The position numbers were made by a program, and so were the translations under genes. From Streptosporangium brasiliense (GTDB lineage: Bacteria; Actinomycetota; Actinomycetes; Streptosporangiales; Streptosporangiaceae), in contig NZ_JAUSRB010000002.1 of NCBI RefSeq assembly GCF_030811595.1, forward strand, positions 5,766,001-5,830,000: a stretch of DNA of 64,000 nucleotides, written 5' to 3'. A model generated the notes under the pieces. That model was given only the letters and a program-made list of their open reading frames with translations. It made no database searches and was not told where the DNA came from. Of this stretch, positions 27,927-36,091 are shown piece by piece (the stretch's first letter is position 1; the number at the start of each line of letters is the position of its first letter).

Positions 27927-28268
27927 GTGCCGGCCGTCGAGGCGCACGGTGAGAGGGTCTTCGCGGCGCTGGCAAGCCCGGTGCGCCGCGAGGTTTTACG
28001 GCTGCTGCGCGAGGCCGGCCCACAGCCCGTCACGGAGCTCGCCGCCCACTTCGCCATGGCCCGCCCGAGCTTGTCGGAGCATCTTCGGGTGCTGCGGGAG
28101 GCCGGGCTGGTCAGCGAGACCAGGTCGGGCCGCCGGCGCCTGTACCGGCTCGAGGGCGCCGCGCTGTACGAGGTGCAGGAGTGGCTGAACCCGTTCGAGC
28201 GGTTCTGGCGCGAGAAGCTGCGCGACCTGCACGATCTGCTCGACACGATGGATGACGACGAGCCGTGA
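27927..28268 (+). CDS. ArsR-family regulator (SRPBCC-linked type)
   Basis: The 113-residue winged-helix protein has FAALASPVRREVLRLLREAG and TELAAHFAMARPSLSEHLRVLREAGLVSETRSGRRRLYRLEG, the ArsR helix-turn-helix and wing. It lacks sensor cysteines, and ends in VQEWLNPFERFWREKLRDLHDLLD, the C-terminal helix typical of ArsR proteins encoded next to AHSA1/SRPBCC proteins. The start is the GTG at 27927, 5 bases after the VOC remnant; the stop overlaps the next start by 4 nt. It probably binds the 24-bp palindrome at 27763. Confidence 0.9.
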   Translation: MPAVEAHGERVFAALASPVRREVLRLLREAGPQPVTELAAHFAMARPSLSEHLRVLREAGLVSETRSGRRRLYRLEGAALYEVQEWLNPFERFWREKLRDLHDLLDTMDDDEP

Positions 28269-28726
28269 CCGATGATGATCTGACCGTTGTCCGCGTCGAC
28301 CAGTTCCTGGCGCATCCGCCGGCGAAGGTGTGGCGGGCGCTGACGGAGCCGGACCTGATCGCCCGGTGGCTGATGCCGGGCGACTTCCGCCTGCAGGTCG
28401 GCCACCGCTACACCATGCAGGCCCGAGCCGTGCCGGCCACCGGTTTCTCCGGCACCGTCCAGGCCGAGGTGCTCGCCTTCGAGCCCGGAAGTATGCTGCG
28501 CATCGGCTGGCGCGACGCCGACCGCTCCGGCCCCGGCGGCGCGGACTGGACCATCACCTGGACCCTGCGGCCCGAAGGTCGTGGAACCCGCCTGTTCCTC
28601 GTCCACGAGGGCTTCGACCCCGATGACCCGATCCAGCAACGTGCCCGCACCGTGATGGGCGGCGGCTGGCGTTCCATGGTCGTGCACCGCCTGGACGAGG
28701 TGCTGCGCCACCTTTCACCGAGCTGA
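28265..28726 (+). CDS. SRPBCC/AHSA1-family protein
   Basis: The 153-residue protein has the START-like helix-grip pattern: DQFLAHPPAKVWRALTEPDLIARWLMPGDFRLQVGHRY at the start, the central GTVQAEVLAFEPGSMLRIGWRD and a long final helix GGGWRSMVVHRLDEVLRHL. This is the Aha1-C/YndB-like group, which binds hydrophobic ligands in a cavity. It overlaps the ArsR gene by 4 nt; this pairing is very common and suggests that the regulator responds to a ligand of the SRPBCC protein. The exact role is unknown. Confidence 0.88.
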   Translation: MTDDDLTVVRVDQFLAHPPAKVWRALTEPDLIARWLMPGDFRLQVGHRYTMQARAVPATGFSGTVQAEVLAFEPGSMLRIGWRDADRSGPGGADWTITWTLRPEGRGTRLFLVHEGFDPDDPIQQRARTVMGGGWRSMVVHRLDEVLRHLSPS

Positions 28727-28773
28727 TCCGACTTCACCCGACCCGCCCGCCCCGCGACGACAGGTGCTCCTTC

Positions 28774-29367
28774 ATGTCCGAAATCGCCGACCGCTACGCC
28801 CGCCTCGCCGCGGACTTCCTGGCCCGCGTCCAAGCCGTCCCCGAGGACCGGTGGAACGCCAGGAGCCCGTGCCGGGACTGGACGGCCCGTGACGTCGTCG
28901 CGCACGTCGTCAACGGGCACCGCGGCATCCTCGCCGCCGTGCACGGCGTCCCGCTCGCCCCCGCGCACGGCGTCGGCGTCTCGCCCATGGCCGAGGCCCC
29001 CGCCGTGCGGCCGGGCGCCGACCTGGCCGCAGCCTTCATCGCCTGCCGCGACGACATGCTCGCGACGCTCCGCGATCCCGCCCTGGCCACCCGGCGTCTG
29101 CCCGGCGGCCCGCTCGGACCGGTCCCGCTGGAGCAGGCCGCTGACGTGATCGGCTCCTTGGAACTGCTGGGGCACACCTGGGACCTGGCCCGCGCCACCG
29201 GAGGCGACGAGGCGCTCGACCCGGACGCCGTCACCCGCACCCACCGGGCGCTCATCCCCCACCACGCGGCGCTCCTGGCGACCGGCGCGTTCGAGGCGAG
29301 CGTCCCGGCGCCCTGCGGCGCCGACGCCCAGACCGCGTTCCTCCGCTTCATCGGACGCCGCCCCTGA
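28774..29367 (+). CDS. Mycothiol-dependent maleylpyruvate isomerase-family protein (TIGR03086 type)
   Basis: The 197-residue DinB-like helical protein has WNARSPCRDWTARDVVAHVVNGHRGILA, the family's C-x-x-W-x-x-x-D-x-x-x-H motif with a metal-ligand His. ADVIGSLELLGHTWDLARATG supplies the second His of the site. It matches the TIGR03086 subgroup. In the family, mycothiol serves as cofactor or co-substrate. It lies 47 bases after the SRPBCC gene, probably in the same operon. It is a distant relative of the gene at 592-1509 but lacks its SCP2-like tail. Confidence 0.85.
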   Translation: MSEIADRYARLAADFLARVQAVPEDRWNARSPCRDWTARDVVAHVVNGHRGILAAVHGVPLAPAHGVGVSPMAEAPAVRPGADLAAAFIACRDDMLATLRDPALATRRLPGGPLGPVPLEQAADVIGSLELLGHTWDLARATGGDEALDPDAVTRTHRALIPHHAALLATGAFEASVPAPCGADAQTAFLRFIGRRP

Positions 29368-29513
29368 CCTCCACCGGCGCCGTCGCCGCTCCTGGGCGGT
29401 CAGCCATGACCTTCTGAGGGCGCCTTGCGTTGAAAGTGAACCGCGCCGCCGGCGCCCCGGACGGCCCGCCGCGGCGCCCCGGACGGCCCGGCCCCGGCGG
29501 CCGGTCCGTCCGG

Positions 29514-29541
29514 CCTGACCGGCCCGCACGGCCCGGTCAGG
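29514..29541 (-). terminator. Hairpin overlapping the stop of the NRPS operon
   Basis: CCTGACCGG (29514-29522) pairs perfectly with CCGGTCAGG (29533-29541) over a 10-nt loop. The right arm contains the stop codon of the dioxygenase gene. Just beyond it, GGCGCCCCGGACGGCCCG occurs twice in direct repeat (around 29454-29500). This is the best candidate for the end of the peptide operon. Confidence 0.45.
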
Positions 29542-30628
29542 AGCGGCGGCCGAACCAGCGGCGGGCCTTGCCGGGTTTGGCGGCCGCCCCGGCTCCGGCT
29601 CCGGCCCCGGCTCCGGCCGCGGCCCTGGCGTAGCCGGCCTGCGGCTGGACGGTCGGGGCGCAGTCGTCCAGGGCGACCGGGTCGCCCATGGTGACCACGA
29701 TCTTGCGGGGCCCCTTGAAGGACTCGCGGGCGTGCGCGGCGAGGATGTTGTCGACGATCAGGAGATCGCCCGGCCGCCACGTCTCCCTGACCGTCGCCTG
29801 GCGGTAGGCCGCGTCGATGGTCTCCACATCCTCCCTGGAGATCGGCTCGCCGTCGCCGTAGGCGGTGTTGAAGGGCAGGTTGCCGTGTCCCAGATCCTCC
29901 AGGAACACCTCGCGGACCTCCGGGTCGAGCGCCCACTCGTTCCAGAAGACCGTGTGGTTGAACCAGACCTCCTCGCCGGTCCCGGGGTGGCGGATGGTCG
30001 CCGAACGGCGCTGCACGGTGCGCAGCCGGTCCTCGCCCACCCACTCGTGGGCGATGTGGTTGGCCGCGCAGTAGGCGGCGACCTCGTCCCGGTCCTCGGT
30101 GCCGAAGGCGGTGCGCCAGCCCAGGCTGATGTGGTCGCCGTAGTTGCGCACCAGGGACCAGCCGTGCGCGCGGAACCGGTCGGCGAGCGGCTGCGGGATG
30201 CCCTTGAGCACCTTGCGCACGTCGGTCACCGGGGTCGCGCCCCCCTCGTCGGGGGCGACCAGGCAGCCGAACATCAGCAGCCCGGGGAAGTTGAGCGCGT
30301 AGCTGTTCTCGTTGTGCGGGCGGATCGCCTGGGACGGCGGCAGGTCGGTGGAGGAGTAGACGTCCTTGCCGAAGTGGCTGCGCGGGGTGGCCTTCTCGAC
30401 GTATCCGGCGAGCTTGGAGACCAGGGCGTCGCGGACCTCGGCGAAGTCCTCCACGCTCTTGACCGGCAGTCCCCGCAGGTAGAGGGCGCCGTGCTCGTCC
30501 AGTCCCGCGCGGATGGCCGCACGGCTGCCGCGCAGCCACTCGCAGGTCTCGCCCAGGTCCGAGCCGTGGGCGTCGGCCGCGGCGGGGCGGCCGTCCCTGA
30601 CCTCCCAGGCGATGGTGGTGGTGTTCAC
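29537..30628 (-). CDS. TauD/SyrP-like Fe(II)/2-oxoglutarate hydroxylase
   Basis: The 363-residue protein has the TauD fold of amino-acid hydroxylases from peptide clusters. RPHNENSYALNFPGLLMFGC carries the metal ligands in an HxE motif, with GGATPVTDVRKVL after it. The distal ligand is in GDLLIVDNILAAHARESFKGPRKIVV (His, with the Arg that binds 2-oxoglutarate). SyrP- and AsnO-type relatives hydroxylate the beta carbon of an amino acid, often while bound to a carrier protein. The C-terminus ends in an Ala-Gly repeat tail and a basic end. The GTG at 30628 overlaps the NRPS TGA by 4 nt, so it is made together with the synthetase. Its substrate residue is unknown. Confidence 0.85.
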   Translation of the reverse strand: MNTTTIAWEVRDGRPAAADAHGSDLGETCEWLRGSRAAIRAGLDEHGALYLRGLPVKSVEDFAEVRDALVSKLAGYVEKATPRSHFGKDVYSSTDLPPSQAIRPHNENSYALNFPGLLMFGCLVAPDEGGATPVTDVRKVLKGIPQPLADRFRAHGWSLVRNYGDHISLGWRTAFGTEDRDEVAAYCAANHIAHEWVGEDRLRTVQRRSATIRHPGTGEEVWFNHTVFWNEWALDPEVREVFLEDLGHGNLPFNTAYGDGEPISREDVETIDAAYRQATVRETWRPGDLLIVDNILAAHARESFKGPRKIVVTMGDPVALDDCAPTVQPQAGYARAAAGAGAGAGAGAAAKPGKARRWFGRRS

Positions 30629-33600
30629 GATGCGTGGGTCCTTTCCAGCTCTTCGATGCCGATGAGGTCGTCGGGCTTGGCGTCGGGCACCTCGTCGTCG
30701 AAGCGCGCGAGGGCCGCGATCCGGGTGCCGGCGAGCACCAGCAGGGTGATGCCGAGGCCGCACAGCAGGTAGAGCAGCCCGATCCCGCGCCCGGGCCCGG
30801 TGCCGATGAGCGCGCCGACGGTGCTCGCGAGCGGGCCGTCGGCGGCCATCAGCGGGTCGAGGAGCGGGCCGGCGAACGGGGCGATGACGCCGAAGCCGAT
30901 CGGCACGGTGGCCGCGGCGATCATGGTGTTGACCGCGATGATGCGGCCCTGGAAGCGGTGCGGCACCTTCACCTGGATGATCGTCATGATCGTGCCGTTG
31001 ATCAGCGCCAGCGCGAAGGACATGCCGAAGGCGCCGGCGCCGATCAGCCAGAGGCTGGGCCGCAGCCCGGTCAGCGCGCCGGCGACCGCCAGCAGCATCG
31101 TCGCGGCGACCGCGCCGCGCAGCCGGCGGTGGGTCGGGCCGCCCCACAGGCTCATGACGACGCCGCCGGTGACCGCGCCCGCGCCGGCCGCGACCGCCAC
31201 CGCGCCGGCCGCCTGGAGCGTGGCGAAGGACAGCACGAGCGGCGAGACCATGACGAACATGGGCGCGAGGAAGAGGTTCACACCGGCGAAGAAGAACAGC
31301 ATGGCGCGGAAGCCCCGGTGCCCCAGCGAGAACCGGAAACCGCCCGCGATCTCGGCGGAGATCGGCTCGCGGCGGCGCAGCCCCAGCGTGGTGGGGAACT
31401 TCACGAGCAGGACCACGACGACGGCGAAGGCGTAGGCCGCCACCTGGATGGTCAGGATGCCCTCCAGCCCGATCGCGGCCAGCAGCCCGACCGCGATGAG
31501 CGGGACCAGGAACTGGGCGGTGCCGATCGCCAGCTGCACGATGCCGTTGGCGTGCCCGAGATAGCGCTTGGGCACCAGCTGCGGGATCGACGCCTGGTAG
31601 GCGAGCCGCTGGAAGGTCACCGAGACCGAGACGAGGGCTATCAGCGCGTACAGCGGGGCGACCGTGAGCCGGCCGGTCAGCAGCAGGGCGAGCATCACCG
31701 CCTGCGAGAGGCCCGACACCAGGTCACCGGCGATCATCACCCGCCGCCGGTCGTAGCGGTCGACCACCGCGCCCGCCAGCGGGGCCACGACGATCCCCGG
31801 CACCAGGGCGAGCAGCGCGATGAGCCCGAAGTGGGCCAGCGACCCGGTGACCGTGTAGATCCAGATCGGCACCGCGAACTCGGTGAGGGCCGATCCGGTG
31901 AGCGAGACCAGCTGGCCCAGCGCGACGGGCAGGAACCGCCGCATGCTCGGCTCGCGCTCCTCCCGTACGGCCCGCCGCTCCACGGTGTCCTGGAGCCACC
32001 AGGTGCCACCCGCCTCGCGCGAGTGCGCCTCCCGCCAGGCCGCGTCGGCGGTGTGGACGCCGGTGAGGATCTGGGCGAGCTCGTCGGCGCGGTACTTGGG
32101 GAAGAAGTGCCCGGCCTCGTCGATGACGACCAGCGACGAGGAGTCCGACAGCACGCACCATTCCTTGAAGCGCTCCTGGTAGAACTCGGTGCTCGGGTCG
32201 CGCTCGCCGACCACCGAGACGATCGGCGCCCTCAGCCGGGGCTGTTCGGTGCTCAGCAGCCTGGTGAAGTGCTCCTCGGCCATCCGGCCGTCCTCGCGCA
32301 TCAGCTCGACGGTGAAGGCGACCTGTTCCTCGTCGAGCCCCGACATGTCGCCGCCGAGCGCGCGCAGCTCCGCCGCGACCGTGCGGGTGCCGTGCAGGCG
32401 GTCGTTGACCAGCCTGCTGAGCGAGCCCAGGAAGCGGCCTTTGGGCCGGGCGAAGGGGAAGATGCCGCCCAGGTAGAGGGCGTCCAGCTCGCGTCCCGAC
32501 GCCTCGATGCGCTGGGCCAGCTCCACGGCCAGCGCGCTGCCCGGGGCGCAGTGCCCGTAGACCACGATCGGGCCCTGGACGTGCTCGGTGATCTCCTCGA
32601 CGCAGCGCCTGGCCACCTCCTCGTAGGACAGCTGCCCCTCCTCGCCCGGCTCGCGCCCGGGGGCGGCGACCGCGTAGAGGGAGTAGCCGGCGGGCATCGC
32701 GTCGGCGAGCGCCTGGTAGACGACCGCGTTGGCGCCGCCGTACGGCACGCAGATGACCGAGCCGGCGCGTTCCCGCGGATCGACGGGACGGGTCAGCTCG
32801 GCCAGTATCCGGCGCGGCGCGGCCGTCTCCCCCCGCCGTTCGGTGACGAGCCCGGCCAGCTCGGCGACCGTGGGGTGCTTGAACATCTCCAGCACGCCGA
32901 TCGGCGGCCTGCTGTCCGGGAAGGTCTTGCGCACCCGCGCCACGACCTGGGTGGCGAGCAGCGAATGGCCGCCGAGGTCGAAGAAGTTGTCGCCGGTGCC
33001 GACCGTCTCCAGGTCGAGGACGGCCGCCCAGATGGCGGCGATGGCCTCCTCGGTCGGGTCGGCCGGGGCGGTGTGGTCCGGCCGCTGGTCCAGGCGCTCG
33101 GGCTCGGGGTCCGGCAGCGCCCGGCGGTCCACCTTCCCGTGGGCCTGGAGCGGGAAGCGGTCGAGCCAGCCGAACCGGCCCGGGACCATGTACTCGGGGA
33201 GCCGTTCGAGCAGGTGCGCCCGGAGCTCGGCCACCGGGGCCTCCACCGCGCCCGGCTCCTTCTCCAGCCACGCGACGAGGCGGTCGCCGCGCAGGTCCAC
33301 CACGCCCTGGACGACTCCGGGGAGCGTGCCGAGCGCGGCCTCGACCTCGCCGAGCTCCACCCGGTAACCGCGGATCTTCACCTGGTGGTCGGTGCGGCCG
33401 AGGAATTCCAGGCGCCCGTCGTCGAGCCTGCGGACCAGGTCGCCGGTGCGGTACATGCGCGTCCCGGGCTCGCCGTACGGGTCGGCGACGAAACGCTCGG
33501 CGGTCAGGGTCGGACGGCCGAGGTAGCCCCGGGCCAGGGTGTCGCCGCCGATGTAGAGCTCGCCCGCGACGCCCGGCGGGACCAGGCGCAGCGTCCGGTC

Positions 33601-36048
33601 CAGCACGTAGACGCGGGCGCCGGGGAGCGGGCGGCCGATGGGCCAGGCCGTGCCGGCCGCCGGCGCCCCGGGGTCCACCCGCTCGGTGGTCACCGCGACG
33701 ACCGTCTCGGTGGGGCCGTAGCTGTTGAAGATCGCGCAGCCCGCGCGGGAGGCCAGCTCGCGGACCCAGGCGGTCGGCGACGCCTCGCCCGCCAGGATCA
33801 GCGCGCGGCGCGGCAGCAGCCGTCCGGGCTCCACCTCCGCGCCCAGCGCGGCCAGGTGGGAGGGCGTCATCTTCAGATAGTCGAGGTCCCGCACGGCCTC
33901 GGCCAGCTCCGGTCCGGAGCCGCGGCGGGGGAGCTGGTGGAGGGTACCGCCGCCGGTGAGCGGCAGGTAGAACATCAGCATGCTGAAGTCGAAGGCGAGC
34001 GACTGGAGCAGGCCGAAGGTGGCGCCGGGCACGATGTCGTAATCCTCGCGGATGTACTCCAGGTAGGACACGATGTGCCGGTGCTGGACGCCGACGCCCT
34101 TGGGCCGCCCCGTGGTGCCCGAGGTGTAGATCACGTAGGCGAGGTCGTCGGGGCCCGCGAGCGGTTCCAGCGGGCTGTCGTCGCCCTCGCCGGACGGCCG
34201 GTCCAGCTCGACGACGGAGCCGGCGAACCCGGCCGCCCGCTCGCGCAGCGCCGAATCGGTGACCAGCGCGACGGCCGACGAGTCGGCCAGCAGGAACTCC
34301 AGCCGCTCGCGCGGCTGCTCGGGGTCGAGCGGCAGGTAGGCGCCGCCCGCCTTGAGCACCCCGAGGATCGCGACGGCGGCGTCCACGGCCCCGTCCAGGC
34401 AGATCGCGACGCGGGCGTCGGGCCCCACCCCGAGGCTCCGCAGGTGCCTGGCCAGCCGGTTGGCCCGGCGGTGCAGCTCGGCGAAGGTGAGTGAGCGCTC
34501 CCCGGCGACGAGGGCGGGCGCGTCGGGGGTCCGCGCCGCCTGGGCCTCGGCCATCTCGCCGAGTGTGCGGTGCGCGGGCCGCCAGATGCGGGTGCCCGCC
34601 CAGTCGCCGAGCAGCCTCTCGCGTTCCTGCTCGTCGAGCAGCGACACCTCCGACAGGCGGTGGTCGTGGCCGGTGACGGCCTCCTTCAGGAAGCGGCGCA
34701 TCGAGCGCTCGATCCGCTCGACGGTGGCCGGTTCGAACAGGTCGCTGCGGTAGGTGAACAGGCCGTTCAGGCCCTCGTCGGTCTCGGTGACGTAGAGGGC
34801 CAGGTCGAACTGGGTGATCGCGAGCGGTGGGTCGAACGGGACGACGTCCAGCCCGGCGACGGCCCTGTCCCGGCTCACCTGGCCGGTGAGCGTGAAGGTC
34901 GCCTGGAAGATCGCCGAGCGGCTGGGGTCCCGCTCCACGCGCAGGTCGTTGACGAGCTGGTGGAACGGGTAGTCCTGGTGCGCGAGCGCGCCGAGCACCG
35001 TCTCCCTGGTACGGAGCATGTGCTCGGCGACGGTGGGGTCGTCGCCGGTGCGGCTGCGCAGGGTCACCATGTTGACGAAGGAGCCGACCACCTCCTCCAG
35101 CTCGCGGTAGGGCCGTCCGGCCACCGGCGAGCCCACCGCGAAGTCGTCCTGGTCCGCGTGCCGGGCGAGCACCGCCTGGTAGGCCGCGAGCAGGGTCATG
35201 TAGAGCGTGGCGCCGTGCGAGCGGCCCAGCTCGCGCACGGCCTCGGTCAGCTCGGCGTCCCAGGTGAAGGCGTGGACCGCGCCGTCGAAGCGCTGTTCGG
35301 CCGGGCGCGGCCGGTCGGTGGGCAGCTCCAGGTCGGGCAGCCCGGCCAGCTGCTCGCGCCAGAAGGCGACGTCGGGCTCGACGGCCGGCCCGGCCAGCCG
35401 CTCCCGCTCCCACACGGCGAAGTCGCCGAACTGCACGGGCGGCTCGGGCAGCTCCGCCGGCACGCCCTCGCGGAGCCCGCCGTACAGCCTGAGCAGCTCC
35501 TCGGCCATGATCTCCAGCGACCGGCCGTCGCTGACGGCGTGGTGGACGGCGAGCAGGAGCACGTGGTCGTCCGGCCCGATACGGACCAGCACCGCCCGCA
35601 GCGGCGCGTCGGCCGCAAGGTCGAACGGTCGCAGGAGTTCCTCGCCGACGAGCTCCGCCGCCCGTTCCACGCCGTCCGCTTCGACGACCTTCAGCACAGT
35701 GGGCCCCGGCCCGTCGACGACGACCCGCGGCCGCCCGTCCTGGGTGGTGGGCAAACGCATCCGCAGGGCCTCGTGCCTGGCGGTCAGCGCCGTCAGCGCC
35801 TCCTGGAGCAGCACGGCGTCCAGCTCACCCGTCAGGCGCATGGCCAGCGGGATCGTGTAGGCGGTGTTGCCCGGAGCGAGCTGCTCCATGAACCACAGCC
35901 GCTCCTGCCCGCTGGAGGGCGGTGGCTCGGTCCCCGGGGGGCGTGGCCGGACGGTGGTGCCCGCAGCCCGGCCGCGCAGTCGTTGCGACAAGAGGGCGCG
36001 TTTGTCGGCTGAGAGGGCGACGGCGCGCTCCGACAGCTGCTCGGTCAT
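30625..36048 (-). CDS. Nonribosomal peptide synthetase C-A-T-TE fused to an MFS exporter
   Basis: The protein has 1807 residues. The condensation domain (about 45-480) has HHAVSDG at 169-175. The adenylation domain (about 490-985) has YTSGTTGRPKG at 641-651, FDFSMLM at 686-692, FNSYGPTE and GKVDRR with Lys972. Its carrier domain has Ser1029 in LGGHSLLA. The thioesterase (about 1095-1340) has GHCAPG with Cys1167 where serine is usual, Asp1284 in GERDP and His1314 in EAGHF. From about 1370 an MFS domain follows (motif DRYDRR at 1430-1435). No epimerase is present, so the C domain should be of LCL type. By position it adds the third residue, releases the peptide and exports it. The pocket residues give no clear amino-acid match. 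NRPS/MFS fusions are known in actinobacteria; the Cys nucleophile is unusual. Confidence 0.9.
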   Translation of the reverse strand: MTEQLSERAVALSADKRALLSQRLRGRAAGTTVRPRPPGTEPPPSSGQERLWFMEQLAPGNTAYTIPLAMRLTGELDAVLLQEALTALTARHEALRMRLPTTQDGRPRVVVDGPGPTVLKVVEADGVERAAELVGEELLRPFDLAADAPLRAVLVRIGPDDHVLLLAVHHAVSDGRSLEIMAEELLRLYGGLREGVPAELPEPPVQFGDFAVWERERLAGPAVEPDVAFWREQLAGLPDLELPTDRPRPAEQRFDGAVHAFTWDAELTEAVRELGRSHGATLYMTLLAAYQAVLARHADQDDFAVGSPVAGRPYRELEEVVGSFVNMVTLRSRTGDDPTVAEHMLRTRETVLGALAHQDYPFHQLVNDLRVERDPSRSAIFQATFTLTGQVSRDRAVAGLDVVPFDPPLAITQFDLALYVTETDEGLNGLFTYRSDLFEPATVERIERSMRRFLKEAVTGHDHRLSEVSLLDEQERERLLGDWAGTRIWRPAHRTLGEMAEAQAARTPDAPALVAGERSLTFAELHRRANRLARHLRSLGVGPDARVAICLDGAVDAAVAILGVLKAGGAYLPLDPEQPRERLEFLLADSSAVALVTDSALRERAAGFAGSVVELDRPSGEGDDSPLEPLAGPDDLAYVIYTSGTTGRPKGVGVQHRHIVSYLEYIREDYDIVPGATFGLLQSLAFDFSMLMFYLPLTGGGTLHQLPRRGSGPELAEAVRDLDYLKMTPSHLAALGAEVEPGRLLPRRALILAGEASPTAWVRELASRAGCAIFNSYGPTETVVAVTTERVDPGAPAAGTAWPIGRPLPGARVYVLDRTLRLVPPGVAGELYIGGDTLARGYLGRPTLTAERFVADPYGEPGTRMYRTGDLVRRLDDGRLEFLGRTDHQVKIRGYRVELGEVEAALGTLPGVVQGVVDLRGDRLVAWLEKEPGAVEAPVAELRAHLLERLPEYMVPGRFGWLDRFPLQAHGKVDRRALPDPEPERLDQRPDHTAPADPTEEAIAAIWAAVLDLETVGTGDNFFDLGGHSLLATQVVARVRKTFPDSRPPIGVLEMFKHPTVAELAGLVTERRGETAAPRRILAELTRPVDPRERAGSVICVPYGGANAVVYQALADAMPAGYSLYAVAAPGREPGEEGQLSYEEVARRCVEEITEHVQGPIVVYGHCAPGSALAVELAQRIEASGRELDALYLGGIFPFARPKGRFLGSLSRLVNDRLHGTRTVAAELRALGGDMSGLDEEQVAFTVELMREDGRMAEEHFTRLLSTEQPRLRAPIVSVVGERDPSTEFYQERFKEWCVLSDSSSLVVIDEAGHFFPKYRADELAQILTGVHTADAAWREAHSREAGGTWWLQDTVERRAVREEREPSMRRFLPVALGQLVSLTGSALTEFAVPIWIYTVTGSLAHFGLIALLALVPGIVVAPLAGAVVDRYDRRRVMIAGDLVSGLSQAVMLALLLTGRLTVAPLYALIALVSVSVTFQRLAYQASIPQLVPKRYLGHANGIVQLAIGTAQFLVPLIAVGLLAAIGLEGILTIQVAAYAFAVVVVLLVKFPTTLGLRRREPISAEIAGGFRFSLGHRGFRAMLFFFAGVNLFLAPMFVMVSPLVLSFATLQAAGAVAVAAGAGAVTGGVVMSLWGGPTHRRLRGAVAATMLLAVAGALTGLRPSLWLIGAGAFGMSFALALINGTIMTIIQVKVPHRFQGRIIAVNTMIAAATVPIGFGVIAPFAGPLLDPLMAADGPLASTVGALIGTGPGRGIGLLYLLCGLGITLLVLAGTRIAALARFDDEVPDAKPDDLIGIEELERTHAS

Positions 36049-36091
36049 CCGAGGCTTTTCCCTTCCTTGCTGGGACTACGGCGTTGCGGGG

